A stretch of DNA of 5,708 nt from Candidatus Rifleibacteriota bacterium (GTDB lineage Bacteria > Riflebacteria > Ozemobacteria > Ozemobacterales > Ozemobacteraceae): positions 1 to 5,708 of the forward strand of contig JAKQKW010000349.1 of assembly GCA_029560455.1 (NCBI GenBank), in the 5' to 3' direction. Below, piece after piece: positions 1-5,708 of the stretch. Each line of letters begins with the position of its first letter. The stretch's first letter is position 1. Both the position numbers and the translations under genes were made by a program. The notes beneath the pieces are model-generated. The model saw only the letters and a program-made list of their open reading frames with translations. It was not told the origin of the DNA and searched no databases.

Positions 1-2423
1 TAGGCACGCCATACATTCAGGGCGGCAATCGCCGGGCGGTCGAGCAGCATCTTTTCCGATAGTTCCCTGATCATGGCAAAGGTCAGATCGCGGCGCCGGT
101 AGGGTTGGTCGTAAAAAATGCGCAGTGCCACAAACTCATCACGGTGCGCGGCGACCCACTCAGCGAAAGCATCGACCAGCGCCTTCGCCTTATCGAGTTT
201 GCTCTTTTCCCAGCCGACATCTTCGACCTCATCGGGATTGATGGTGTCGATCTTCTGCTCGTGAACCTTACGCAGATTTTCGATGAATTTGTTCATCTCG
301 CCGGAAAAAACCTGCGCCGCCTGGTTCTGCAGCCCGGCATGCAGCTGCTGCACTCTGGCCTCGATCGCCTGCGGGGCAGCGCCGGGCATTTCCTTTTCAG
401 CCTGTTCCTGCAGCGCTTCGATCGTGTCAGGGTTATAGGCGTTTAGCAGATTCTTTACCACCTGCTTGAGCGAAATGCCGCCGCTCTTTTCTTCGAAGGC
501 GGCCTGTTCCTTTGGCGTCAGCTGTCGATCTAGTCGCGTCAGGCGATTGGCGAGCGAAGCGAACAGCTCTTCGCTTCTGGCGCCGACCGTAACCGCACCG
601 AGCAGGTCTTTGAGCGGCACGCCCGGCTTCTTTTCGAGCGGCCGGCTGTCGGTTTTGAGACTTTTGCTGACCCCGATGGCATCGACGATGACAAAGTGGT
701 CTTTGGTGATTTTCGCAGTTGGCGAAACTTTCTTCAGGTCATCGAAATTGAGAACCCTGGTGCCACGCCCCTTCATCTGCTCAAAATAGTTGCGGCTCTT
801 GACATCACGCATGAACAGCAGACATTCTAGAGGTTTTACGTCGGTGCCGGTGGCGATCATGTCGACGGTCACCGCGATTCGCGGGTGGTATTCATTACGG
901 AAAGACGCCAGCACCGACTTCGGGTCGTCTTCGGCCCGGTAGGTGATTTTTTTGCAGAAATGATTCTCTTCGCCGAATTCTTCGCGGATAACTTTGATGA
1001 TATCGTCGGCATGGCTGTCGGTCTTGGCGAAAACCAGCGTTTTCGGGGTTTCAAAACGATTGTCAGCGTCAAAACGGTCGGGAAACATTTCCGGCAGATG
1101 CTTTTTGAAGGTGCTGATTACCGTTCTGATCTGATTCGGATTGACGATATCTTTATCGAGCTGCTTTGCGGAATAGGCCTCGTCTTCATCCTGCATCTCC
1201 AGCCGCTTTTGGCGCGACAGCCGGTCGCGGTACTCGATATAGTTGCCTTTCCAGAGAGTCGAGCCCTTTTTGGTCACCTTTGTCTCGATGATGAAAACGT
1301 CGTAGCCGACGTTGACCCCGTCAGCCACCGCCATTTCGTGCGAATATTCAGAAACCAGATTCTGATGGAAATACGCGTAGGTTCGCTTATCAGGGGTGGC
1401 AGTCAGGCCGGTCTGGAAAGCGTCGAAATAATCGAGCACCTGCATCCAGAGATTGTAGATGCTGCGATGACATTCGTCGATCACGATAAAATCGAAAAAC
1501 TCGATCGGCAGCTTTTCGCTGTATTCGATCGGCGGCACTTCTTTGGGCTGCCAGCGCTCGTTGGGATTTTCTTCTTCGGCGCTTTCATCGAGATCCTGGC
1601 CTTTAAGAACCGCGTAGAGGCGCTGAATCGTGCTGATGTAAACATGATTATCGCCCGGAATATACTTCGACTTGAGCCGGTGTACACCATAAATGGAAGT
1701 GAAAGTGCGGTTGTCGTCGGTTGGCTGGTAGGCCATGAATTCCTGCTCGGCCTGTTCGCCGAGGTTTCTGGTATCGACCAGGAAAAGAATGCGCCGGGCA
1801 TTGGTGAACTTGAGCAGCCGGTAAACGAAGGTAATCGCGGTAAAGGTCTTGCCCGAACCGGTTGCCATCTGAATCAGGGCGCGCGGTCGGTATTCCTTGA
1901 AAGATTTTTCCAGGTTGGTGATCGCGGCAATCTGGCATTCGCGGAGCCCGGCGGTCGGCAGGCCGTCGAGATCGTGCAGTGAAGCCCGCAGTGATTTCGG
2001 CTTCTTCAGCCATGCGAGAATGGTTTCGGGGCGGTGGAACGAAAAAACTTCTCGGGCGCGTGGTTTGGGGTCGCGGAAATCAGTGAACCGGGTGAGCGTG
2101 CCTGTGCTGACGTAGACAAATGGCAGTTTTTCGTTGTTGAGATATTTGAGCTTCGCTTCGGCGTAATATTCGGCCTGGTCTTCGTGTACCGTAAGGGTTT
2201 CGGCCTCTTCGGCGCGTTTGGCTTCGATCACGCCGACCGGCTTGCCGCCGGCGAAAAGAACGTAATCGGCCGGGCCGACGTCGGTCTGGTATTCTCTGAT
2301 TGCAACACCAGTGCCGGCGTTGATGTTTATCTCTGATTTGCTCTGCACAACCCAGCCGCAGGCAACTAGCTGTTTATCGATGTTATCGCGCGCGATCTGC
2401 TCAGGAGTCTGATTATTCAACAT
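1..2423 (-). CDS. hsdR: Type I restriction endonuclease R subunit (HsdR, EcoEI-like), 3' end cut by window
   Basis: Motor and nuclease subunit of a type I restriction-modification complex: it translocates DNA with ATP and cuts unmodified DNA together with HsdM and HsdS. The frame is open from ATG 2423 to position 1 (807 complete codons, no stop). Visible landmarks: PD-(D/E)xK nuclease at the N-terminus (D53 in PADYVLF, E67-A-K69 in GVIEAKR); Walker A MATGSGKT with K192; Walker B-type DECH at 316-319; motif III GLTATP at 339-344; motif V near IATGTDVKPLE; motif VI QMKGRGTR at 549-556. The part after about residue 590 fits the EcoEI_R_C-type C-terminal region. The last readable residues, LNVWRA followed by TA, resemble the WxAY stretch of this family, so I infer that roughly 100 residues are missing. 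The start is preceded by GAGAAG only 2 nt from the ATG; TTG at the next codon is an alternative. It appears to have its own promoter in the 138-nt gap upstream. Partners hsdM and hsdS are not in the window. Confidence 0.95.
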   Translation of the reverse strand, partial: MLNNQTPEQIARDNIDKQLVACGWVVQSKSEININAGTGVAIREYQTDVGPADYVLFAGGKPVGVIEAKRAEEAETLTVHEDQAEYYAEAKLKYLNNEKLPFVYVSTGTLTRFTDFRDPKPRAREVFSFHRPETILAWLKKPKSLRASLHDLDGLPTAGLRECQIAAITNLEKSFKEYRPRALIQMATGSGKTFTAITFVYRLLKFTNARRILFLVDTRNLGEQAEQEFMAYQPTDDNRTFTSIYGVHRLKSKYIPGDNHVYISTIQRLYAVLKGQDLDESAEEENPNERWQPKEVPPIEYSEKLPIEFFDFIVIDECHRSIYNLWMQVLDYFDAFQTGLTATPDKRTYAYFHQNLVSEYSHEMAVADGVNVGYDVFIIETKVTKKGSTLWKGNYIEYRDRLSRQKRLEMQDEDEAYSAKQLDKDIVNPNQIRTVISTFKKHLPEMFPDRFDADNRFETPKTLVFAKTDSHADDIIKVIREEFGEENHFCKKITYRAEDDPKSVLASFRNEYHPRIAVTVDMIATGTDVKPLECLLFMRDVKSRNYFEQMKGRGTRVLNFDDLKKVSPTAKITKDHFVIVDAIGVSKSLKTDSRPLEKKPGVPLKDLLGAVTVGARSEELFASLANRLTRLDRQLTPKEQAAFEEKSGGISLKQVVKNLLNAYNPDTIEALQEQAEKEMPGAAPQAIEARVQQLHAGLQNQAAQVFSGEMNKFIENLRKVHEQKIDTINPDEVEDVGWEKSKLDKAKALVDAFAEWVAAHRDEFVALRIFYDQPYRRRDLTFAMIRELSEKMLLDRPAIAALNVWRA

Positions 2424-2445
2424 ATCTTCTCGTATCTGTTCTCAT
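2413..2445 (-). other. Possible 10-codon leader ORF overlapping the hsdR start
   Basis: Within the presumed hsdR leader an ATG at 2445 opens a frame reading MRTDTRRYVE and stops with TAA at 2413-2415, running past the hsdR ATG in another frame. The equivalent frame in leader copy B (3141-3179) begins MRKDTRRY. Two of the three differences over the shared 24 nt are synonymous third-position changes (GAT/GAC and TAT/TAC). No Shine-Dalgarno sequence precedes either ATG, so translation is doubtful and the match may only reflect the underlying DNA repeat. Confidence 0.2.
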
Positions 2446-2550
2446 GTAATCAGCCCGAAGGGCCATAAATATCAATATTTCCCGATTATAACAGACCCTC
2501 GCTGATTTTTCCCGAAATTATTACAGCAAATTTTCCTGACAGAATAAAAA
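2423..2550 (-). repeat. Promoter/leader repeat, copy A (in front of hsdR)
   Basis: This segment is a diverged direct repeat of 3157-3282. The leader-proximal 44 nt (2423-2466 against 3157-3200) match at 37 positions without gaps. The promoter block CGATTATA(A/T)CAGAC (plus strand, 2483 onward) matches at 13 of 14 positions after a 6-nt length difference. The outer edge shares an AAATTT-CTGAC-GAATAAAAAT pattern. Similarity stops at the hsdR start codon on one side and about 11 nt after the DUF1016 stop on the other. Copy A also holds a short inverted repeat (GCCC-TTC-GGGC on the minus strand, 2453-2463) that is weakened in copy B. Confidence 0.75.
2485..2493 (-). promoter_or_regulatory. Extended -10 promoter for hsdR
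   Basis: On the minus strand this reads TGTTATAAT, a perfect -10 hexamer (2485-2490) with a TGn extension (2491-2493). The position where a -35 box should lie (about 2509-2514, CGGGAA) does not match the consensus, so the extended -10 would have to carry recognition. Transcription would start near 2478, leaving a leader of about 55 nt before the hsdR ATG at 2423. The same box sits at the equivalent place in the second leader copy at 3213-3221, which supports it being functional. Confidence 0.6.
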
Positions 2551-2561
2551 TGCGTTGAAGA

Positions 2562-3038
2562 TCATTCGGGCTCTTCGTAGAGCTGTGCGTTGATCTGGCG
2601 TTCCAGCTCTTTGCCGTTCCAATTGTTTTTTGCAGATTCCAGTTCGTAGAATTCTCGCTTTGAGTTGTCAGAAATCGAAATTAGAAGTCGATATTGGTAC
2701 CAGTTCAATTGCGACCGCAGCGCGGACGCAATTGGAAAAAGACGATAAAATTGGCGGGCCCGCTCTAATTGACGCTTGGAAAAACCACTCCCGAACTCCT
2801 TTTCCATTTCGATGGAGAGATTCTGAATCAGATAGGCACCGTATTCGGCACGTTCTTTTTCATGCTGTTCCTCAACAAAAATCCGTTCACCCAGTTTCCA
2901 GTACATCTCGACCCGATGAAATTCAACGGAACGCACCGCATTGGCCTGAGCTGTGGTGATAATCGTTCGTATATCGTGCAGAAATGTTTGGTTCAACTGT
3001 GCAACAGCATCTGAATTCAAATTTTGAGGGGATTTCAT
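2562..3038 (-). CDS. DUF1016 N-terminal-domain protein (YhcG-like), lacking the nuclease domain
   Basis: 158 residues that match the helical N-terminal domain of the DUF1016/YhcG family along the whole length: WKLGERI (47-53), YGAYLIQNLS (66-75), FGSGFSKRQLERARQFY (82-98), LNWYQYRLLI (111-120), and NNWNGKELERQINAQLYE (138-155). In complete family members (about 340-380 residues) this last motif leads into a C-terminal PD-(D/E)xK nuclease domain. Here a TGA follows three residues after LYE and no nuclease sequence is visible in any frame downstream. The start ATG 3038 has a good Shine-Dalgarno AGAGGT 6 nt upstream. Full-length members are often encoded within type I restriction loci, and this copy lies directly upstream of hsdR on the same strand. 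The gene is visibly more AT-rich than hsdR and the transglutaminase gene, which suggests separate acquisition. It may be a stand-alone domain protein (possibly a DNA- or protein-binding helper) or a truncated remnant; the sequence does not decide. Confidence 0.88.
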   Translation of the reverse strand: MKSPQNLNSDAVAQLNQTFLHDIRTIITTAQANAVRSVEFHRVEMYWKLGERIFVEEQHEKERAEYGAYLIQNLSIEMEKEFGSGFSKRQLERARQFYRLFPIASALRSQLNWYQYRLLISISDNSKREFYELESAKNNWNGKELERQINAQLYEEPE

Positions 3039-3044
3039 TGCCTG

Positions 3045-3050
3045 ACCTCT
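3045..3050 (-). promoter_or_regulatory. Shine-Dalgarno site of the DUF1016 gene
   Basis: AGAGGT on the minus strand, 6 nt before the ATG at 3038. It is the best ribosome binding site in the window and fixes the start. It lies inside the end of the broken upstream frame, whose TGA overlaps the ATG (ATGA). Confidence 0.6.
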
Positions 3051-3138
3051 TTCGCAATAAACCGGGCGAGCACGGACTTAAACTTCTATTCTGCCGGAAG
3101 GCTCTCTGCCCACGCAGACTTTAGATCAGTCATGGCGA

Positions 3139-3154
3139 CTTCAACAGTTGGAAG
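3139..3154. repeat. Imperfect inverted repeat in the DUF1016 leader
   Basis: The plus strand reads CTTCAACAGTTGGAAG: CAAC and GTTG flank a single A, extended by CTT and AAG with one unpaired base. It lies just downstream of the conserved leader, about 55 nt after the likely transcription start. It could be a small hairpin or a dyad binding site, but it is short and absent from the hsdR leader. Confidence 0.25.
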
Positions 3155-3156
3155 CG

Positions 3157-3282
3157 TATCTTCTCGTGTCTTTTCTCATGTTGTTAGCCCGAACAGCCAT
3201 TTACGTGAGACGATTATATCAGACACCTGGAAATTTGCTCAAGATTTTTTAGATAAATTTGTCTGACTGGCTGAATAAAAAT
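3157..3282 (-). repeat. Promoter/leader repeat, copy B (between transglutaminase and DUF1016 genes)
   Basis: This is the partner of the segment at 2423-2550, in the same orientation about 733 nt away. It starts about 15 nt after the transglutaminase stop codon and ends at an ACG in place of the hsdR ATG. The RBS-like CGAGAAGAT is identical in both copies. It is not perfect enough to be a recent duplication; substitutions and a 6-nt indel are spread across it, whereas the -10 box and the RBS-like stretch are unchanged. Confidence 0.75.
3213..3242 (-). promoter_or_regulatory. Sigma70-type promoter upstream of the DUF1016 block
   Basis: On the minus strand, TTGAGC (3237-3242, four of six consensus positions) is followed after 18 nt by TATAAT (3213-3218), with a TGA immediately upstream giving an extended -10 (TGATATAAT, 3213-3221). 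Transcription would begin near 3206 and cover the broken small frame and the DUF1016 gene, and may read on into hsdR because I see no terminator between them. Confidence 0.6.
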
Positions 3283-3297
3283 TCCTGACATTAAAGA

Positions 3298-5091
3298 CTA
3301 ATTGACCTTGGAAAGTAGCTGGCGGAGGGTGGTGACGAAGGATTCTAAATCGGCGGGGGTGTGGGCTTTTTGGCCGTAGAGTTCGGATTCCAGGAGGCGG
3401 GCGGCGTGGCGGCCCTGGGCGGGGCGGACGTTGAGGCTCAGGCACAGGCGTTCGAAATATTCGGCGGCGGTTTCGGGGTCGTTGCGGGGGTGCCCGCGTT
3501 CTTCCATCAGCTGTGAAAAGCTGGCGAACAGTTCTACCAGATCGATGCCGGCGAGATCTGCTGCTGAAAGCTTCAGGCCTGGTTCCAGAAGCAGTTTTTC
3601 CTGTTCGTCGGGCACCGGTTCTTCTTCGTCTTCCTGCTTCTTGCGCCGCGTGAGCATTCTGATCAGCCACTTCATCAGTCTTTCAAAATGATGCCGGGCA
3701 ACATAGGGCACCAGAAGACACACAAGCCCGGCGAATATCGACTTCAGCAGCTTTTTGAAGGCTGATTTCTGCGCGGCCTGCTTTTTTTGCTCTTCCTGCC
3801 GTTGTTTTTCCTGTTGCTTCTTTTTGTGCTGTTCGAGCCGGTTTTTGTCCGGTACAACCGTTCCGGGTGGCTGGGGCTCGGTAAGTTCGTCTTCACGCAG
3901 ATCGCCGGGGTTGCGTTCTGCCGTGCCTTCTTCACGGGCCTCGCGGGTTGCCTGCTGGCGGTTTTTTTCCAGCTGTTGCTGCAGCTGTTCCTTCGTCGGC
4001 GCTTTTCCGGCCGATTGCTGTTCTTTTCTGCCTTCGGGCGTGCGAGCGGTGGCGATATCGATGGTTTTCCAGCCGTGTGTCGTCAGGACCTCGGCCCAGG
4101 CGTGCGCCATCGCGTCGGTCACCAGGTAGCGGCCTTCGCTGTAAAAGTCACTGAAATAGCCACCGGCCATGCGCGCCGGAATACCCTTGAGACGACAGAG
4201 CAAAACCACCGAACCGGCGAAATGCTGGCAGTGACCCTGCATGCCGGTCGTGAGAAATTCCTGCACCGGGTGCAGCTCGGTGGTGCGCTTGAAATCGGCC
4301 TGGTAGACGCCTTTGGCCTGAAGAAAGTCTTTGATCGCAAAGACTTTTTCGATCGGTGAAACGGCGGCGGTGGCGATGCCTTCGGCTATTTTCTGAATTT
4401 CAAGAGTGTCCAGCATACCATAGGCAATCAGCGGGCTCGACGGCGAGACCCTGTCGATTTCGTCAGTCGCAGCGAGCGGGGCCGGGGTCGCGAATCTGAC
4501 CTCGAACTCGTCGCCAACCGCAATCGTCTGCTCGAGCCGAATGCTGCCGTCGAGCATCGCACAATAGGGCAGGGGCCCGCCAATTTCACCCGGAACCGGC
4601 GGACAGGGCAGCCGCGCCTCGAAATTTTTGTAAAATATTATCCGGCAGATTTCCGGTGTGTGGGGTATGCCGGTCGGTATCGGTTCGAAAGCAAAATCAG
4701 GCCAGGAAAGCCCAGGCCACTGCGAATTCTCGGTCGTCATGCCGTTTTGTGAAAAACATTCGGCCGTGTCGACACGCAGGTAAAGACCCTGATCGGATTT
4801 GCGGCCGGGCACCTCGACTGCCATCAAAGTGGCGGCCAGCACCTCTTCTAATGTTTCCAGCGGTTTCTGCTTGACCGGCGAAAAGTCGAAGCCGCCGACG
4901 CTGTGCACGGTTGCGGCCTTTTTCGGGCGGGCGGCCGCGCCAGTCGTTTCCGGGCTGTCGGGCAGCCAGTAGTCTGAAAAAATATACAGCGACAGAACGT
5001 AGATGATAACGGCACAGCCCAGCGCCACGCCAAGCAGAGCATGCCCGATGGTGCGGTTTTCGGCGGTGGCTATGCGCATGTCGGTTTTCAC
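3298..5091 (-). CDS. Membrane-anchored transglutaminase-like protein with C-terminal DUF4129-like domain
   Basis: 597 residues. One membrane segment near the N-terminus (about 17-38), a presumed extracytoplasmic region, a transglutaminase core at about 245-350, a Q/K/E-rich linker (about 356-447), a second membrane segment (about 449-467) and a cytoplasmic tail ending in a DUF4129-like region (about 535-595, with NDPETAAEYFERL and ARLLESELYG). The catalytic triad is intact: C288 in GHCQHFA, H330 in DAMAHAWAEV, D345 in WKTIDIA. The ending resembles TgpA-type proteins, but the multi-pass N-terminal membrane domain of TgpA is missing. Function is inferred as a cell-envelope protease or crosslinking-type enzyme; the substrate is unknown. 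The start is GTG 5091, overlapping the DUF58 stop as GTGA, with AGGTG 4 nt upstream; ATG at 5077-5079 (codon 5) is an alternative. Translation is probably coupled to the DUF58 gene. Confidence 0.85.
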   Translation of the reverse strand: MKTDMRIATAENRTIGHALLGVALGCAVIIYVLSLYIFSDYWLPDSPETTGAAARPKKAATVHSVGGFDFSPVKQKPLETLEEVLAATLMAVEVPGRKSDQGLYLRVDTAECFSQNGMTTENSQWPGLSWPDFAFEPIPTGIPHTPEICRIIFYKNFEARLPCPPVPGEIGGPLPYCAMLDGSIRLEQTIAVGDEFEVRFATPAPLAATDEIDRVSPSSPLIAYGMLDTLEIQKIAEGIATAAVSPIEKVFAIKDFLQAKGVYQADFKRTTELHPVQEFLTTGMQGHCQHFAGSVVLLCRLKGIPARMAGGYFSDFYSEGRYLVTDAMAHAWAEVLTTHGWKTIDIATARTPEGRKEQQSAGKAPTKEQLQQQLEKNRQQATREAREEGTAERNPGDLREDELTEPQPPGTVVPDKNRLEQHKKKQQEKQRQEEQKKQAAQKSAFKKLLKSIFAGLVCLLVPYVARHHFERLMKWLIRMLTRRKKQEDEEEPVPDEQEKLLLEPGLKLSAADLAGIDLVELFASFSQLMEERGHPRNDPETAAEYFERLCLSLNVRPAQGRHAARLLESELYGQKAHTPADLESFVTTLRQLLSKVN

Positions 5092-5708
5092 TGGGCACCT
5101 GCCATTCTGGTCGTTTCTTCCTTTCTGATCGGCAGCAGGCCGAAGTCGAGGTCGAGTTCGTTGAGCCGTTTGAGCAGATCTTCGCGGCTCAGCAGCACGT
5201 TCTGCCCTTCAGAGAACCTCGCCTGGCCAGAATCGTCGATGGCCCGGAACATCACCCTGGCGCCGCGCGCCTGCATGGTCAGCAGTGTGTGCACCACCGG
5301 CTCGATCGGCACCTGAATCGTCTGACTCAGAAAAATCACGATACTGCCCGGGCCGGTCTTGCTCAGCGACAGGTCGAGAAGCGGCTGCAGGGTCTCTGAT
5401 TCGGCCGGCTGCAGACTGGCGAGCAGTTCGGTCATGAAACCGTAAACCGGAACCGCAGTGTTCAGCCGCAGGCACTGCGGCTGATTGTCGATGCCGATGA
5501 CAAATGCCGTTGGCAGGCCTTTTTGTTGTGTGGTTGAAAGAATGGCGGCGGCGATACGGAAAAGCCGCTTCATCGAATTGCCGAAGCCCTGGCCGCGCAG
5601 CTGCTGCCGGTCGGTATGAATGACGACCAGCACATCAGGCCGGCTGTCGCGTTCGAACTGTTTGATGACCGGGCGGCCGGTCTGGGCGGTTTTAAGCCAG
5701 CTGATCGC
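5088..5708 (-). CDS. DUF58 domain-containing protein, 5' part cut by window
   Basis: 206 residues of the C-terminal part are visible; the frame is open to the window edge, so the true start is upstream. The first residues, ISWLKTAQTGRPVIKQFE, match the family signature (INWKxTAR-x-G-x-L-x-V-x-x-FE type) that precedes the von Willebrand A-like fold. The following strand reads VLVVIHTDRQQ, where many relatives have an LDxSxS-like metal site, so the metal-binding motif looks degenerate. DUF58 proteins are usually encoded beside a MoxR ATPase and a transglutaminase, and this one is followed immediately by the transglutaminase gene with a 4-nt overlap. A role in assembly or activation of an envelope complex is inferred from the cluster type, not shown by the sequence. 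A GTG at 5633 could start a shorter product but would cut through the family signature. Confidence 0.85.
   Translation of the reverse strand, partial: AISWLKTAQTGRPVIKQFERDSRPDVLVVIHTDRQQLRGQGFGNSMKRLFRIAAAILSTTQQKGLPTAFVIGIDNQPQCLRLNTAVPVYGFMTELLASLQPAESETLQPLLDLSLSKTGPGSIVIFLSQTIQVPIEPVVHTLLTMQARGARVMFRAIDDSGQARFSEGQNVLLSREDLLKRLNELDLDFGLLPIRKEETTRMAGAQ

Larger units (their letters stand above)
3035..3157 (-). pseudogene. Remnant of a small ORF upstream of the DUF1016 gene (interrupted by amber codon)
   Basis: One frame runs from the codon that aligns with the hsdR start codon in the leader repeat (here ACG, 3155-3157) to a TGA at 3035-3037 that overlaps the DUF1016 ATG in the ATGA configuration typical of coupled genes. 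It would encode about 40 residues but is interrupted by TAG at 3086-3088. The pieces read LPTVEVA, then MTDLKSAWAESLPAE, then after the amber KFKSVLARFIAKEVRQ. The composition looks protein-like but I recognise no family. A 15-residue product from ATG 3133 is the only uninterrupted ATG-initiated part. Evidence for a former gene is the alignment of the start position and the 3' overlap; chance is a serious alternative at this length. Confidence 0.3.

Noticed and set aside
105..789. Two plus-strand frames (105-446 and 466-789)
   Set aside because: Both are shadows of the HsdR C-terminal region; no ribosome binding site or recognisable domain.
885..1982. 365-codon plus-strand open frame antisense to hsdR
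   Set aside because: It lies opposite intact helicase motifs of HsdR, its translation resembles no protein family, and long antisense frames are expected opposite GC-rich genes.
2453..2463. Hairpin GCCC-TTC-GGGC in the hsdR leader as a terminator
   Set aside because: The stem has only four or five pairs, no U-run follows, and it lies downstream of the promoter within the leader. It is noted only as part of the repeat.
3086..3088. Amber codon read as a recoded (for example pyrrolysine) codon in the small frame
   Set aside because: Nothing in the window suggests recoding, and an uninitiated frame with ACG at the start position is better explained by decay.
3243..3297. Terminator after the transglutaminase gene
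   Set aside because: There are T- and A-rich runs but no GC-rich stem in front of them, so no intrinsic terminator can be supported.
3787..4359. 190-codon plus-strand open frame opposite the transglutaminase gene, beginning with a very hydrophobic stretch
   Set aside because: The hydrophobic start is the complement of the Q/K/E-rich linker codons (CTG/TTT/CTT from CAG/AAA/AAG), so it is a composition artefact.
1..5708. CRISPR array, tRNA, rRNA or insertion sequence
   Set aside because: No regularly spaced repeats, no cloverleaf or rRNA-like sequence, and no transposase or terminal inverted repeats were seen. The only direct repeat pair is the two-copy leader.

Overview
The window carries four protein-coding genes, all on the minus strand, and the genes at both ends run off the window. 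Reading in the direction of transcription (high to low coordinates), they are: the C-terminal part of a DUF58 protein; a membrane-anchored transglutaminase-like protein whose GTG start overlaps the DUF58 stop by 4 nt; a 259-nt AT-richer gap with a promoter and the debris of a small reading frame; a short DUF1016 N-terminal-domain protein; a second promoter/leader; and the type I restriction subunit HsdR, which is open to the end of the window. The long plus-strand reading frames are antisense shadows of these genes.

The base composition is GC-rich in hsdR and the DUF58/transglutaminase pair, and visibly more AT-rich in the DUF1016 gene and both intergenic gaps. The DUF58-transglutaminase pair belongs to the widespread MoxR/DUF58/TgpA-type clusters of mostly Gram-negative bacteria. 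I cannot name the organism: none of the proteins is diagnostic for a phylum.

Two functional blocks meet at about 3290. The upstream block (5708-3298) is an envelope-associated chromosomal operon. The downstream block (3290-1) is a defence block: DUF1016 proteins often sit inside type I restriction loci, and HsdR here has an intact nuclease motif and helicase motifs. No hsdM or hsdS is visible. They would have to lie beyond position 1 or elsewhere.

The most unusual feature is not a gene. The leader in front of hsdR (about 2423-2550) and the leader at the start of the DUF1016 block (about 3157-3282) are diverged copies of each other. They share an extended -10 promoter, a nearly identical 44-nt 5' leader and an AT-rich upstream edge. 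In the hsdR copy the leader ends on the hsdR ATG; in the other copy the aligned codon is ACG, followed by a frame broken by an amber codon that ends in an ATGA overlap with the DUF1016 gene. The DUF1016 gene in turn stops just where its nuclease domain should begin, about 11 nt before the hsdR leader copy. Together this looks like a duplicated promoter cassette and a rearranged, partly decayed accessory module next to a restriction gene.
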